Shown here piece after piece: positions 28,113 through 37,804 of a stretch of 64,000 bases of DNA. Position numbers and translations under genes: made by a program. Numbering within the stretch: position 1 is the first letter of the stretch; each line of letters starts with the position of its first letter. Source of the stretch: Cytobacillus oceanisediminis (GTDB taxonomy: Bacteria; Bacillota; Bacilli; Bacillales; Cytobacillaceae); the NCBI RefSeq assembly GCF_003182355.1, contig NZ_QGTW01000001.1, forward strand, positions 558,001 through 622,000. Direction: 5' to 3'. The notes under the pieces were generated by a model that saw only the letters and a list, made by a program, of their open reading frames with translations, ran no database searches and was not told the DNA's origin.

Positions 28113-28409
28113 TTATAAATGTAAGTCAGAGTAAAATATGATTTGAACATTTTCTATCGTGGCAGTTTGAATCAAGAGTTGCCAGTAAAATTCATCAGCT
28201 ATATTATTTCGATTATACAAAAATATAATATCTATTTTTTTAAAATGAGTGTGAATAACTTCCTGTAAAACTTCATAATCATTTTTTTGATCAATAAACA
28301 ATCCTTGAAAATTCCATTTTTGTTTTAAAAAAAGTCTTTTCATTTCTTGTATGGTTTGTTGTGTATCTAATATATCTTGCTCTTGATAATATACAATAAC
28401 AGATGTCAT
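28113..28409 (-). CDS. Small protein, resolvase-like fold possible
   Basis: 98 residues from ATG 28407-28409 (AAAGGTGGT upstream). Pattern SVIVYYQEQD, then long helix, FQGLFIDQKNDYEVLQEVI, KIDIIFLYNRNNIADEFYW, VQIIF: alternating beta and alpha in the order of the catalytic domain of serine recombinases, but lacking the catalytic Ser-containing SRVSTxxQ motif. Function unknown; co-transcribed with the DUF3883 gene. Confidence 0.5.
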   Translation of the reverse strand: MTSVIVYYQEQDILDTQQTIQEMKRLFLKQKWNFQGLFIDQKNDYEVLQEVIHTHFKKIDIIFLYNRNNIADEFYWQLLIQTATIENVQIIFYSDLHL

Positions 28410-28560
28410 TTTTACCACCTTTATTTCATTATACTAAATTGCAATTAAGTTAATTTCTTAAAAAAATATTTTGATGTTTATATCATATGATATAATACAA
28501 ATGTAAAATAAAGTAATTTATTATTAGTTACAATTATAATTATAAAAGGAAGGATATAAA

Positions 28561-29004
28561 ATGGAACATATTTTCACATCAAAATTGATTGGTTTAGTTA
28601 TTAAAAGATTAAGCAACGTTGAAGTCAATAAACAAAAATCTAATCAACATGAATTTAATGGTAACAAGGATTTAAAAAAACTATTAGGCCCTCAAAAAAT
28701 TAGTAACAAAGATGTGAGTTTTATTTTATATAAAGAGGATGATAACGAGGTGGCTACTTCCTCGAAAATAACATGGTATGATGCACGCGAAGCCCATCCT
28801 ACAAGAACTGAGTATAGGCTTTATTTTAAAAGTAATATTGTTATGGATCATGCCGAAGCAGGTGATCTACTTGTTGTTTCTAAACATACAGATGAAGATA
28901 TTAATTTCATTGTGGTAAAACAAGGTAGTACAGCCGAAACTGTATTAAATTCGTTATTTGGCCCAGTCCAAGGTACTTCATTTACATTTAAATCATTAGA
29001 TTGA
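28561..29004 (+). CDS. Stand-alone EcoRII-N-like (B3-type) DNA-recognition domain
   Basis: 147 residues. The C-terminal half carries the EcoRII N-terminal effector-domain pattern RTEYRLYFKSNIVMDHAEAG, DLLVVSK, FIVVKQGSTAETVLNSLFGP. In EcoRII this domain binds CCWGG and is fused to the EcoRII-C nuclease; here there is no nuclease domain. Plus strand, good RBS AAAAGGAAGG, convergent with the glycosylase gene (19 bp apart). Nearby Dcm-type methyltransferase probably modifies CCWGG, so this may sense unmethylated sites. The assignment is from remembered motifs. Confidence 0.65.
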   Translation: MEHIFTSKLIGLVIKRLSNVEVNKQKSNQHEFNGNKDLKKLLGPQKISNKDVSFILYKEDDNEVATSSKITWYDAREAHPTRTEYRLYFKSNIVMDHAEAGDLLVVSKHTDEDINFIVVKQGSTAETVLNSLFGPVQGTSFTFKSLD

Positions 29005-29023
29005 TATCATCTTTAAAGTTATT

Positions 29024-29659
29024 TCATTCTAGTAGTTTATAAAGCTTCCCATACTCACATTCATGTAATAATGGGCATCTTTTGCATAATGGATTGACTT
29101 TGCAAATCTTCCTTGTAAAATCAATTAAAGCATAGTTGTAATTTTTATGATTTCTTTCAGGAGTTAGTGTTTGGGCTAGCAATAAAAAGTTTCTCTTTCT
29201 CCTTGTCTCTGAATTAGTCTTAAACCCATAATATCTACCATATAGTCGAACTACGTTACTATCTATAATAGTATCGGGAATTCCTAAATGGAACGTTCTC
29301 TTTGCTGAAGCAATATATTGACCAACTCCAGGTAGAGAAAGCAATGCCTTTTTTTCCGCTGGAAGACCCTCTTTGGTTAAGATGTTTGCTAGTTCTTTTA
29401 GGTACTTTTCCCTCCATATAAGGCCTAAGCTTTTAAACACTTGGGCCTTACTGTCATCAAGATACTGTTTTGGTGTTTCATATTTACTCACAAATTTACA
29501 GTATACCGGTACTACCTGTTCAGCCTTTGTCCTTTGAAGCATTATTTCAGCAACTAATGCATGCCATTTATTTGTGGTAAAACGCCAAGGAAATAAATCA
29601 TAATTTTGCTCTCCCCAATTTAATAAGGTATTTACTAAATATTCGTTTTTATCTTTCAT
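29024..29659 (-). CDS. HhH-GPD DNA glycosylase, Mig/TDG-like (MutY superfamily)
   Basis: 211 residues. AEIMLQRT helix, helix-hairpin-helix LPGVGQYIASA, catalytic Asp in IIDSNVVRLYGR, and Fe-S cysteines C-x5-C-x2-C-x5-C near the C-terminus (ICKVNPLCKRCPLLHEC). The residue at the Nth-lysine position is Tyr (GVGQY), as in Mig.MthI, the thymine-DNA glycosylase encoded beside a cytosine methyltransferase, rather than Lys (Nth) or Ser (MutY). Ends without the C-terminal MutY NUDIX-like domain (~350 residues in MutY). Likely role: removal of T from T:G pairs caused by deamination of 5mC made by the adjacent methyltransferase. Annotation pipelines may call it MutY. Confidence 0.75.
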   Translation of the reverse strand: MKDKNEYLVNTLLNWGEQNYDLFPWRFTTNKWHALVAEIMLQRTKAEQVVPVYCKFVSKYETPKQYLDDSKAQVFKSLGLIWREKYLKELANILTKEGLPAEKKALLSLPGVGQYIASAKRTFHLGIPDTIIDSNVVRLYGRYYGFKTNSETRRKRNFLLLAQTLTPERNHKNYNYALIDFTRKICKVNPLCKRCPLLHECEYGKLYKLLE

Positions 29660-29847
29660 TCATAGTCACCTCAGAAAATTTTTTATTTTTCCTTTACATA
29701 ATTGAATTCCCCTATTATTTAGTTTATATTCTAGTAATATAATTCTTTATGTTGAATCCATTTAATACAAACTTACGTTCGTTTACAAAAGAATGTTATA
29801 ATATATAAAAAATGGCTAACTTTAATGATCGTGTTGGGGGAATAAAT

Positions 29848-31284
29848 ATGTTTAGATTCATTGATTTGTTTGCAGGGATAGGTGGTTTAAGGCTTGCTTT
29901 TGAAGATTTAGGCGGAAAGTGTGTTTTTTCTTCTGAATGGGATCAAAAAGCTCAGGAAGTGTATGAAAAGAACTTTGGTGAAAGACCCTTTGGAGATATC
30001 ACAAAAATACATGAAAAGGATATACCTGACCACGATATCTTACTTGCTGGATTTCCGTGTCAACCATTTAGTTTAGCAGGTGTTTCAAAAAAAAATGCAC
30101 TAGGTCGAAAACACGGATTTGAAGATGACACACAGGGCACACTATTTTTTGATATAAAACGTATAATTAAAGAAAAGCAACCCAAAGCTTTCCTCTTAGA
30201 AAATGTTAAGAACCTACAATCACATGATCAAGGTAGAACTTTTAAAATTATCAAGAGAACATTAGAAAGAGAGCTAGGTTACAGAGTCTACACTCAAGTC
30301 ATTGATGCAAAAGGTCTTTTGCCGCAACATAGAGAAAGAATATATATAGTAGGATTTCGAGATAACTTAAATTTTAAGTTTCCAACTTTACCCTCAAATG
30401 GGCCAGCCTTAAAAACAATATTAGAATGCAATGTTCCTAATAAATATACTTTGTCGGATAATCTATGGAACTACCTTAAAGAATATGCAAAAAAACACCA
30501 AAGTAAAGGAAACGGGTTCGGATATGGGATCGCTGATTTAAATGGGTACACACGTACATTGTCTGCTAGATATTATAAGGATGGATCAGAAATTCTTATT
30601 TCACAAGGAGAAGATTCAAATCCAAGAAGACTTACTCCTAGAGAATGTGCAAGGCTCCAAGGATTTCCCGATGACTTTATAATATCTGATTCTGATTCGT
30701 CAGCATATAAACAACTAGGGAATTCAGTAGCCGTTCCTGTTATTGAGAAAATAGCAGTTAATATTTTGAAAACATTAACAGAAAGAAAAGAAAATCCAAA
30801 TTACCATAGGGGATTTCTAATTGAAGATAATTCTATTGACGAGGTAATTAATCGTATTAATTATTACAAAGATTTTTATATAAAAATAATCACTACTGAA
30901 GATTATAAAGCTTCAGCTTCACGCTCTGGTGGTATTTTAGTTAATGGAGAAGCTTGGAGATTATTCTTTAATTGCCCGGGATCCAAAGGCGAAAACAAAG
31001 ATACAAATTTTAAAATTTACTGGGAACAACTTGATGAAGTAACAGAAAGTAAAGTTAGATGGAGAGGTAAAAAAGTAAAACCAGATTATATTCTTACTCA
31101 TATAGGGAAAAAGGTGCCATATTTCACATCCGAGAATATAGGTGATTTGTTTGTACTAATAAAAGTTAATGACGAAGAATTCTTAGGTTATAAAATTGAA
31201 AGTAAGTACCTATTCACCCTCATCCTATCTATTAAAGAAAGAGCGGAGGATACTGATAATATACCAATTTATGCAATAAAATAA
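29848..31284 (+). CDS. DNA (cytosine-5) methyltransferase, Dcm-like, probable CCWGG (DrmMII-type)
   Basis: 478 residues from ATG 29848 (GGGGGAATAAAT upstream; a frame extension to 29812 lacks an RBS). Motif [16 protein letters not shown], motif [67 protein letters not shown]. The recognition region ([28 protein letters not shown]) matches that of E. coli Dcm as I remember it, predicting CCWGG. After motif X comes a ~160-residue extension ([18 protein letters not shown] ... [12 protein letters not shown]) absent from Dcm. It is convergent with drmC and would be the DISARM class 2 methyltransferase protecting host DNA. Confidence 0.9.
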   Translation: MFRFIDLFAGIGGLRLAFEDLGGKCVFSSEWDQKAQEVYEKNFGERPFGDITKIHEKDIPDHDILLAGFPCQPFSLAGVSKKNALGRKHGFEDDTQGTLFFDIKRIIKEKQPKAFLLENVKNLQSHDQGRTFKIIKRTLERELGYRVYTQVIDAKGLLPQHRERIYIVGFRDNLNFKFPTLPSNGPALKTILECNVPNKYTLSDNLWNYLKEYAKKHQSKGNGFGYGIADLNGYTRTLSARYYKDGSEILISQGEDSNPRRLTPRECARLQGFPDDFIISDSDSSAYKQLGNSVAVPVIEKIAVNILKTLTERKENPNYHRGFLIEDNSIDEVINRINYYKDFYIKIITTEDYKASASRSGGILVNGEAWRLFFNCPGSKGENKDTNFKIYWEQLDEVTESKVRWRGKKVKPDYILTHIGKKVPYFTSENIGDLFVLIKVNDEEFLGYKIESKYLFTLILSIKERAEDTDNIPIYAIK

Positions 31285-31320
31285 AAAAGCCTGGCTTTAA
31301 TTTTAAAGCCAGGTATTTTT
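31285..31320. terminator. Bidirectional terminator between methyltransferase and drmC
   Basis: 11-bp stem CCTGGCTTTAA / TTAAAGCCAGG (31290-31313) with TATTTTT on the plus side and a run of six T on the minus side. Confidence 0.85.
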
Positions 31321-31360
31321 AATGAATAAAATTGTTCTATTAAGTTGATAACACCCCTAT

Positions 31361-31855
31361 TTATAACTCAATTTCATTTACATATTGAATTAACTTTAAC
31401 CTATCGAATGCTGATGCAATCTTTGATACCTCACGATCTTTAATAAGAACGGCTAATTCATGATTCGAAATAAAACCTCTTTTTGATAAGTTAGATGACC
31501 CAATAATAGCATAAGTTCTATCTGCTATTATTAGCTTAGCATGAAGATCATCGGAATTGGTTGGCTTAAAATTGTATATTTTCATATTTAGGGTTATTCT
31601 CTTCAACTTTTTTAACTCTTCTTGGATTATAATATCTTGTTGATAAAAATTGTTAATAAAAATACTTACACTAACATTTCTTTTTAATGCTTTTTCGATT
31701 TGCGGTATGATCTCTAAACCACCTAAACCAAAACTGTAAGATCCTATAATTAATTCATGCTTACAATTCCTTATTAATTCAATAACATTTGATTGTATAG
31801 ATTCAATTCCACTTCCTAACCATCCTGACCCAGTAGCTAAAACTTGGATTGTCAT
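31361..31855 (-). CDS. drmC: Phospholipase D-like protein DrmC (DISARM)
   Basis: 164 residues with one HKD motif, LHAKLIIADRTYAIIGSSNL, in the C-terminal half, so two chains would be needed for an active site. ATG 31853-31855 shares one base with the TGA of drmB and has AAAGGAA eight bases upstream. PLD-family third gene of the drmA-drmB-drmC core. Shorter than usual DrmC (about 250 residues), lacking an N-terminal part. In published DISARM work DrmC was dispensable for some phages. Confidence 0.78.
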   Translation of the reverse strand: MTIQVLATGSGWLGSGIESIQSNVIELIRNCKHELIIGSYSFGLGGLEIIPQIEKALKRNVSVSIFINNFYQQDIIIQEELKKLKRITLNMKIYNFKPTNSDDLHAKLIIADRTYAIIGSSNLSKRGFISNHELAVLIKDREVSKIASAFDRLKLIQYVNEIEL

Positions 31856-33657
31856 CACAGTAAGTTCCTTTGTAATAGATTTCTATCCATAAACATATTC
31901 CTATGTTCACAAGATGTTTCTGATATAAGTTGACAAGCATAGCAAGAGGCACCATTGTACTTACCCTTCTCAAAAATATCCTCACTGCAAAGTGGGTCAT
32001 TAGAACATATATCAATGTCATTTAAAGCCGATGATAAAATTCTTTCAAATTCAGGAACAAGAGAAATAAGACCTCCCAACGTTCCATCCCCCCCAGGTTG
32101 TACGGTATAAAGTAATATTCCACCTCGAGCATTCCTAGGATTATTTTTATCGATATCTATAAACACTCTCTCTCTAATTGACGCAGAAGAATAGCCAGAG
32201 TCGAGTGAAAGAGAATTTATAATTCTATGGGCAAAAGTATGCCACCAAACAAAAACAGGGTGAAGAAACTCTATTTCTCCATTTGTATTACTTATACCAT
32301 ATTCTTCAGGATTGTAATAAGCGTCCAACCAGCGCTTATATTCATTTCCTACCATCTTAAAATGGTGAGGAATAGATTCAGTATCTTCTTTTATCAAATC
32401 TAAATAGATACCTTCACCATAGAGTTCAACTCCTGGATACCAATTTTTTAATCCATCATTATATGAAACCGAAACTTCTCTTGCCACAGAAGTATCCAAC
32501 CTTTTATATCCTTTTTGGGCCATAACCACTTGGAGTCTACTGACAGGTGTTATTCTTAATTTCTTACCTTTTAACCCATCTATGATTCGAACATCATTTT
32601 TTACTATTTCAAATAATGGAGCTCCACCAGGTGTTGATGAATTTACTACTGGCGCACCAATAGCAGCACCTTTTTGTAATTCAACAAATTCTTTAATTCG
32701 ATATTCAATTTCAGAATTTACAATTTCCACTTTTTCTAAAACATCTTTTAAAACCTGCATTACTACTTCTTCTGAATATTGTTTAATTGAGTTTATAAGT
32801 TTTTCAGGTACTCCATCTGTTTCTGATAATAAATCAATAAGATCATTCTTAGAATTTATTAAGGCTCTTTTGTAGAATAATGATAGTCCAGTTTTTATTT
32901 CTGTTCGTCCCATTAGTTTATGCAAAGAGGTATCTCTAGGTGGTATTGTAAGTGATGTTACAATTTCTGGAACTCTTAAATTTGAAGCACCCCGTTGCAT
33001 CATTTTAGCAGCTTTGTCACACTCTTCTCGGTGGCTCCCGATTTCGGGATATCTACCTGTACATTTTAAATCCCAATTATAGGCTTGGCCTAAACTGATC
33101 CTACCATTACAAGATGGACATATAATTTTTACATTTTTTAAAGAACCTCCTCCTCCTTCCCATTTTAAATAAGTAGGATTACAGTCTTTCTTTTTGTGCT
33201 TTATTAATCCCACCCAATTCACATCATCCATATGTCCTTCTGTGCAAGCAATAATGAAACGGATAGCCTCTCTACGAGATTTTTCATAGGCTTCATAAGA
33301 ATTCGGCATTTTTCCACATTTAGGACACCCTGTTTCTTTTTTATATTGTTGTCTATACAAAATACCGTGTTTTACGCATAGCGACCAGCTTGGAAAATTA
33401 GCTGTATGGTATACTTCTTTTGTATCTATAGCATTTAATTCAGCGTTAGTAGGTATTCTGATTATTCCAGAGCCCTCAAGCAATGATTCAGATAATCGTT
33501 GATCTACTATCTGGAAATCCTTCGGCTCGTATCCATTTTCGAAAATCTTCGAGTTCTCTAATGAATAGATTACCTTTGGTCCGTTAGGAGCCTCTAAAAT
33601 GGCTCCTGGTCCATAAGTTGTAATATACTGAGACGGCCTCATTGATTGATTTTTCAA
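31855..33657 (-). CDS. drmB: DISARM protein DrmB (DUF1998)
   Basis: 600 residues from TTG 33655-33657, chosen because GGAGG lies eight bases upstream. Opens with RPSQYITTYGPGAILE, has zinc-type cysteine pairs GCPKCGKMP and ICPSCNG, and ends with the DUF1998 region (WWHTFAHRIINSLSLDSGYS, LYTVQPGGDGTLGGLISL, CSNDPLCSE, and SCYACQLISETSCEHRN). DrmB partners with DrmA; together they bind and load on DNA ends and are triggered by 5' ends. 51 bp behind drmA. Confidence 0.88.
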   Translation of the reverse strand: MKNQSMRPSQYITTYGPGAILEAPNGPKVIYSLENSKIFENGYEPKDFQIVDQRLSESLLEGSGIIRIPTNAELNAIDTKEVYHTANFPSWSLCVKHGILYRQQYKKETGCPKCGKMPNSYEAYEKSRREAIRFIIACTEGHMDDVNWVGLIKHKKKDCNPTYLKWEGGGGSLKNVKIICPSCNGRISLGQAYNWDLKCTGRYPEIGSHREECDKAAKMMQRGASNLRVPEIVTSLTIPPRDTSLHKLMGRTEIKTGLSLFYKRALINSKNDLIDLLSETDGVPEKLINSIKQYSEEVVMQVLKDVLEKVEIVNSEIEYRIKEFVELQKGAAIGAPVVNSSTPGGAPLFEIVKNDVRIIDGLKGKKLRITPVSRLQVVMAQKGYKRLDTSVAREVSVSYNDGLKNWYPGVELYGEGIYLDLIKEDTESIPHHFKMVGNEYKRWLDAYYNPEEYGISNTNGEIEFLHPVFVWWHTFAHRIINSLSLDSGYSSASIRERVFIDIDKNNPRNARGGILLYTVQPGGDGTLGGLISLVPEFERILSSALNDIDICSNDPLCSEDIFEKGKYNGASCYACQLISETSCEHRNMFMDRNLLQRNLL

Positions 33658-33708
33658 TATATTATCCTCCAATTTTATAGATTATAAAACTAGACAAGTT
33701 ACTACAGA

Positions 33709-36700
33709 TTACCCCTTAAATGTAGTTGTTCCTTCTACATCACGTAAGGAAGAAGGGGCGTTTTCAAAAGCCATATCTAAGTTGTTAAAAAAGTGTTGTA
33801 AGTCTCCAAGCACAACTGCATGTGTGGGTGTACTAGCCATTGACGGTTCTTTATATAAAAGATCATCATGTATCTGTGCTAGCCCTTTCCACCTGTCTAA
33901 CTCAGATCGAATTTCCATTTGAACTTTATTATACTCAGGTTTCCTGCCTTCGGGTTGCTTCTCAAGTCTATTTAAGAGGATTTCGATTAGATTTATTACC
34001 TCAGGTGCTGTTCTTTTTGTAGCCATTAAAGAAGCCCCAGAAATATAATGTTTTTTTAGCAATCTCTGTTGGATTCTCCACTCAGGATCGACATTGAAAC
34101 CATTTATCATCTTTGCATTTCTTAGTATAGCTGTAATAACAGGTCCCAATGCTCTTTCTCTAGCCCTAGGTGAGAAGGGTGCTACAGTTATTGGCTCTAC
34201 ATTTTTGTATAAAGAATGATGGTACCCCATAAAATGTTCATAATGATCTAAATCTCGTGGCCGGCTTGCTCTAAAAAACGTTAAGACTAAGCCACCTTTA
34301 CTCCTACCAACACGTCCTGAAGATTGGATATATGATGACGTTGACTTAGGTTGGCCATTAATAATCATGCACCTCAGCCGATCAACATCAACACCTGTTC
34401 CAAACATTGAAGTAGCAAGAACTGCATTAACCGGCGTTCCAGTTTGCAGGCTTATTTCTAACTGATCTAGTAAAGATGGTAACTCCATTGAGTCCTTTCT
34501 ACTTGATAACTCCATGTGTTCCGTACTTAGGTCTCTTGCATTTACTCCTGCTATATACTCCATCCTTTCTGGAATATCCTGTCTATATAACGATGCAGCA
34601 CCAGCTAATTCCCTTACAGCATTAAAATACCCAACCACTGTCCAAAAACCATCAACTGCTTCTTTTGTAAACCCTTCTTCTAGCAAATTCTTCGCATTTT
34701 GCAACAAGTTAGACCACATTCTAACTAAAGGAGTTTGCGCACCTTTTCCCGGAGAACATACACCAATATATAATCTACCTGGCCCCTCACTATCTAAAGG
34801 GTGCACAGTAGGTGGTGAAAAAGAGAAAAAATTATCCTCAATGTTTAATCCAGGAGATGGAAACTGTACAAAATCCCTGCCAAAAAGTGATCTGATTTGT
34901 GTTTGAGCTTGGCTTACAGTTGCTGTAGAAACAACAATTTTAGGTCTTATCACCTTCCCATCAGAATATTTTGTGCAAAGTTCATCAATTGCAATTTCAT
35001 ACAAGCCAAACATACTTCCTAAAGGACCTTCAATAAGATGCATCTCATCCTGAATTATTAAGCTAGGAGGATTAAAAGAATTAATCCTCTTATATAGTTT
35101 ATTTTTCCTGTATCCTGAAGGATGTGATTTTAAGTCTTTAGTTAGATTCCCACCATCTGAAGGAGGACAATTCTCTCTGTAGTAGCCCCATCTAGCATGA
35201 TAGTATTCTACATTACCAAAAATTGTAGCTGCTCTGGGTTCAGATGCTAGTTGAGCAAATTTATCAACAGTTGCGATGATCATAGATGGACACTTATGAT
35301 ATACTTGATCATCTACAGTATATGCAGTTATTGGTGTTCTATAAGATATCGACGACTCACCTAGAACCTTAAAACAATCTAAAACTTCTTGAAATTCCAT
35401 ATCTGTGTTAGACACCATCTGATTTCCAATATTAATAGGTACTTTTTCTGTCCAATAGACAGAATTCAACTCACAACTTGGTGAAGGACAGTAAATCTCG
35501 AAATCACACTCAGAAAAGTTATTTTTTGAATTCAAATAAGTACGAATAAAATAACCCATTCTTGTTGGACTTGCACATAGGAGGCTAACATTTTCACCAA
35601 TTAACGTTTTCAACTTTTCCCAAAATTGATAAATCGTATCTTTTTTAACGTTGCCTCCATCTTCAATTTCAAATGTAATACTTGCTGTATGATATATACT
35701 ATCATCATGGGATTTGACATTAATTCCAACTATCTTTTTTGCGCCTACTATATTAATATCTTTGATAATTGGAACTGTTATTTTTGCTGCTTTAAATAGG
35801 AAATACAAAGTATGAGAACCAGCACTCAAGCCTTCAGAAGGAATTGCTAAATGAGAATTACAACACGGACAATTTAATATCTGAGCTGGTTCACCGTACG
35901 ACTTATTTCCACCTCTCTTCAGAAGATCGATTGCTCCAGGTATATGTTGGAAAGAGCCACTTTCATCAGTAAAATTTAATGTATGCATACTATTAGGTGT
36001 TACTCCACCACCAACAAATAACCCAATTGAGATCCTTTCTGTTCCCCAAATATATTCATCATCAACATGACAGCTAGCCGGTCGCCATCCGATCGATGTC
36101 CCTTCTTTATGGCCAAACGTTCTTAAAAACTCTGCTGCGGTAACAACCCTTAATGCTCTACGATACTGTTGGATAGTTAAAAGCCTCAAAGTGTATCTTG
36201 ACAATACATTAACACCACTGCCAATTCGATGCCCACTTTTATCTTTTTTTGCTCTTAAACGCGCTAGAGCAATATTAAAAATAGCTAATCCAAGGTAACT
36301 CTCCGTTTTACCTCCGCCTGTAGCGAAAAATAAAAGGTCAACAGTGTTTCTATCTTTATCCTCATCATTAAATAATGAAGAAATATTTTGAAGTATAAAT
36401 GCTAACTGAAACGGCCTCCATGGAAATACCTTTACTTCTTTATCCCTTCTTGCCCACGACTGTTGTTTTGCTATTACTTTATTCATAAAGCAAAATGCTA
36501 ACCTTGCATCTTCATTGTTAATGAGTAGAGAAATTCCTTCGCTAATCCTTTTACATGATTTCTCTAAATCTTCTAAATGTATTTTTGCTATAGTAGTAAA
36601 GTTTTTATCCAAGTCTTTCAACTGTTTATATTGCCCTTGAATCCAATTTTTATACCCCTCTTTCAATGGTAATAAGTTTCTTTCTAATTCTTTAACAGTA

Positions 36701-37683
36701 TAACTTTCTGATAAAATGATTGGATTAAATTCTGGTTGTGGACCATATTCTTTTCTCCATGACATATCAGGAGCCACAATTGGGTACATTGGAAGGTATT
36801 CAGTTCTCACATCGCAATTTTCAAAAATTCTCCTTTTTTCAATGGTCAAAATATCGCCATCCATCCAAAAAAATGGAGGTTCTTTAGGTATTTTTTTTAC
36901 TTTGTGTGTCCTTTGTGGATCTATGTCTCTCCAAGTTACTCCTACCAAGTGCCCCCTTGCTAGTGCTGGCTTATTTCTATATAATAATTTTAAGGACAAG
37001 CTCTCCTTTACAAGAGGGTCATTTATATCTAATTCATTATTGTGATCGAGGGCTTCAAATGGTGTTATATTAATGTTTCCTTCGCATTTCACCCGTATTT
37101 GTGGTTGAAACACACAGTCTTCAGTTCTAAATGTGGTTGGATCTAATAGATTTGTATTATTAACGAGAAAAACTGAAACTTTATAAGTATCTTCATTTAT
37201 TTTAGAAGATTTAATATTAAACTCTAGACCAGTTTTTTCGCTTTTCTGTAATTCATCGTTTTTTAAAGGAAGTGAAAAGTCAAAGCAATAATATTCGGGT
37301 TTTCTAATCCATGCACTCTCGATCAGATAATATCTTCCCCATGTATAAAGTACATGAATTTTGTGCTCCTTGTTTGTAGTTTTTACAACAAAAGATAATC
37401 CAAGTGATTTAGGCATAGATTTTGGGTCTAAAGCTGGCGAAAAACCAGTAACAACAACATTTCCTTCACCTTCTCCCGCTTCATCCCCTAAATCATCCTC
37501 AGTTAAGATAATTTCAGCTTCTGAATCAACATCTCGTTTTTTATCCCTAGATTGTTTTGGTATCAAAATTCCAGTAATATATTCATTTCTAGGATCTAAA
37601 TCTTCATCTAACATTTCATGAATTCCATTTCTTGGTCCTAACAACTCTTTATTTAAGGAAACCACAGTTTTTGCTCTCTCCAT
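33709..37683 (-). CDS. drmA: DISARM helicase-like protein DrmA
   Basis: 1324 residues. SF2 helicase: Walker A LLFFATGGGKTESYLGLA, DEMH box LIIQDEMHLIEGPLGS, motif III VSTATVSQA, and in RecA2 ATSMFGTGVDVDRLRCMIIN and SYIQSSGRVGRSKGGLVLTF. The long N-terminal ~390 residues and the inserts (Cys-x2-Cys pairs ILNCPCCNS) match DrmA. ATG with GGGGGG upstream. Followed by drmB and drmC, preceded by the STAS/GHKL genes instead of drmE. A core DISARM arrangement. Confidence 0.9.
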   Translation of the reverse strand: MERAKTVVSLNKELLGPRNGIHEMLDEDLDPRNEYITGILIPKQSRDKKRDVDSEAEIILTEDDLGDEAGEGEGNVVVTGFSPALDPKSMPKSLGLSFVVKTTNKEHKIHVLYTWGRYYLIESAWIRKPEYYCFDFSLPLKNDELQKSEKTGLEFNIKSSKINEDTYKVSVFLVNNTNLLDPTTFRTEDCVFQPQIRVKCEGNINITPFEALDHNNELDINDPLVKESLSLKLLYRNKPALARGHLVGVTWRDIDPQRTHKVKKIPKEPPFFWMDGDILTIEKRRIFENCDVRTEYLPMYPIVAPDMSWRKEYGPQPEFNPIILSESYTVKELERNLLPLKEGYKNWIQGQYKQLKDLDKNFTTIAKIHLEDLEKSCKRISEGISLLINNEDARLAFCFMNKVIAKQQSWARRDKEVKVFPWRPFQLAFILQNISSLFNDEDKDRNTVDLLFFATGGGKTESYLGLAIFNIALARLRAKKDKSGHRIGSGVNVLSRYTLRLLTIQQYRRALRVVTAAEFLRTFGHKEGTSIGWRPASCHVDDEYIWGTERISIGLFVGGGVTPNSMHTLNFTDESGSFQHIPGAIDLLKRGGNKSYGEPAQILNCPCCNSHLAIPSEGLSAGSHTLYFLFKAAKITVPIIKDINIVGAKKIVGINVKSHDDSIYHTASITFEIEDGGNVKKDTIYQFWEKLKTLIGENVSLLCASPTRMGYFIRTYLNSKNNFSECDFEIYCPSPSCELNSVYWTEKVPINIGNQMVSNTDMEFQEVLDCFKVLGESSISYRTPITAYTVDDQVYHKCPSMIIATVDKFAQLASEPRAATIFGNVEYYHARWGYYRENCPPSDGGNLTKDLKSHPSGYRKNKLYKRINSFNPPSLIIQDEMHLIEGPLGSMFGLYEIAIDELCTKYSDGKVIRPKIVVSTATVSQAQTQIRSLFGRDFVQFPSPGLNIEDNFFSFSPPTVHPLDSEGPGRLYIGVCSPGKGAQTPLVRMWSNLLQNAKNLLEEGFTKEAVDGFWTVVGYFNAVRELAGAASLYRQDIPERMEYIAGVNARDLSTEHMELSSRKDSMELPSLLDQLEISLQTGTPVNAVLATSMFGTGVDVDRLRCMIINGQPKSTSSYIQSSGRVGRSKGGLVLTFFRASRPRDLDHYEHFMGYHHSLYKNVEPITVAPFSPRARERALGPVITAILRNAKMINGFNVDPEWRIQQRLLKKHYISGASLMATKRTAPEVINLIEILLNRLEKQPEGRKPEYNKVQMEIRSELDRWKGLAQIHDDLLYKEPSMASTPTHAVVLGDLQHFFNNLDMAFENAPSSLRDVEGTTTFKG

Positions 37684-37804
37684 TAATTATCCCCCCGAAT
37701 GTATCATTTTTTATAAATAAATGTAACAAATATTCAAGCGCTAACTTATTATGGAAATCGAAAATTAAATAGAAACCGAATTATGACTACGTTTATCCAT
37801 TTAA

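Noticed and set aside
29024..29659. Full MutY (A/G adenine glycosylase)
   Set aside because: Too short, lacks the C-terminal recognition domain, and has Tyr at the Mig-type position; Mig/TDG-like preferred.
31361..37683. DISARM class 1
   Set aside because: No drmD Snf2 helicase or adenine methylase next to drmABC; the Snf2 gene in the window belongs to Zorya.
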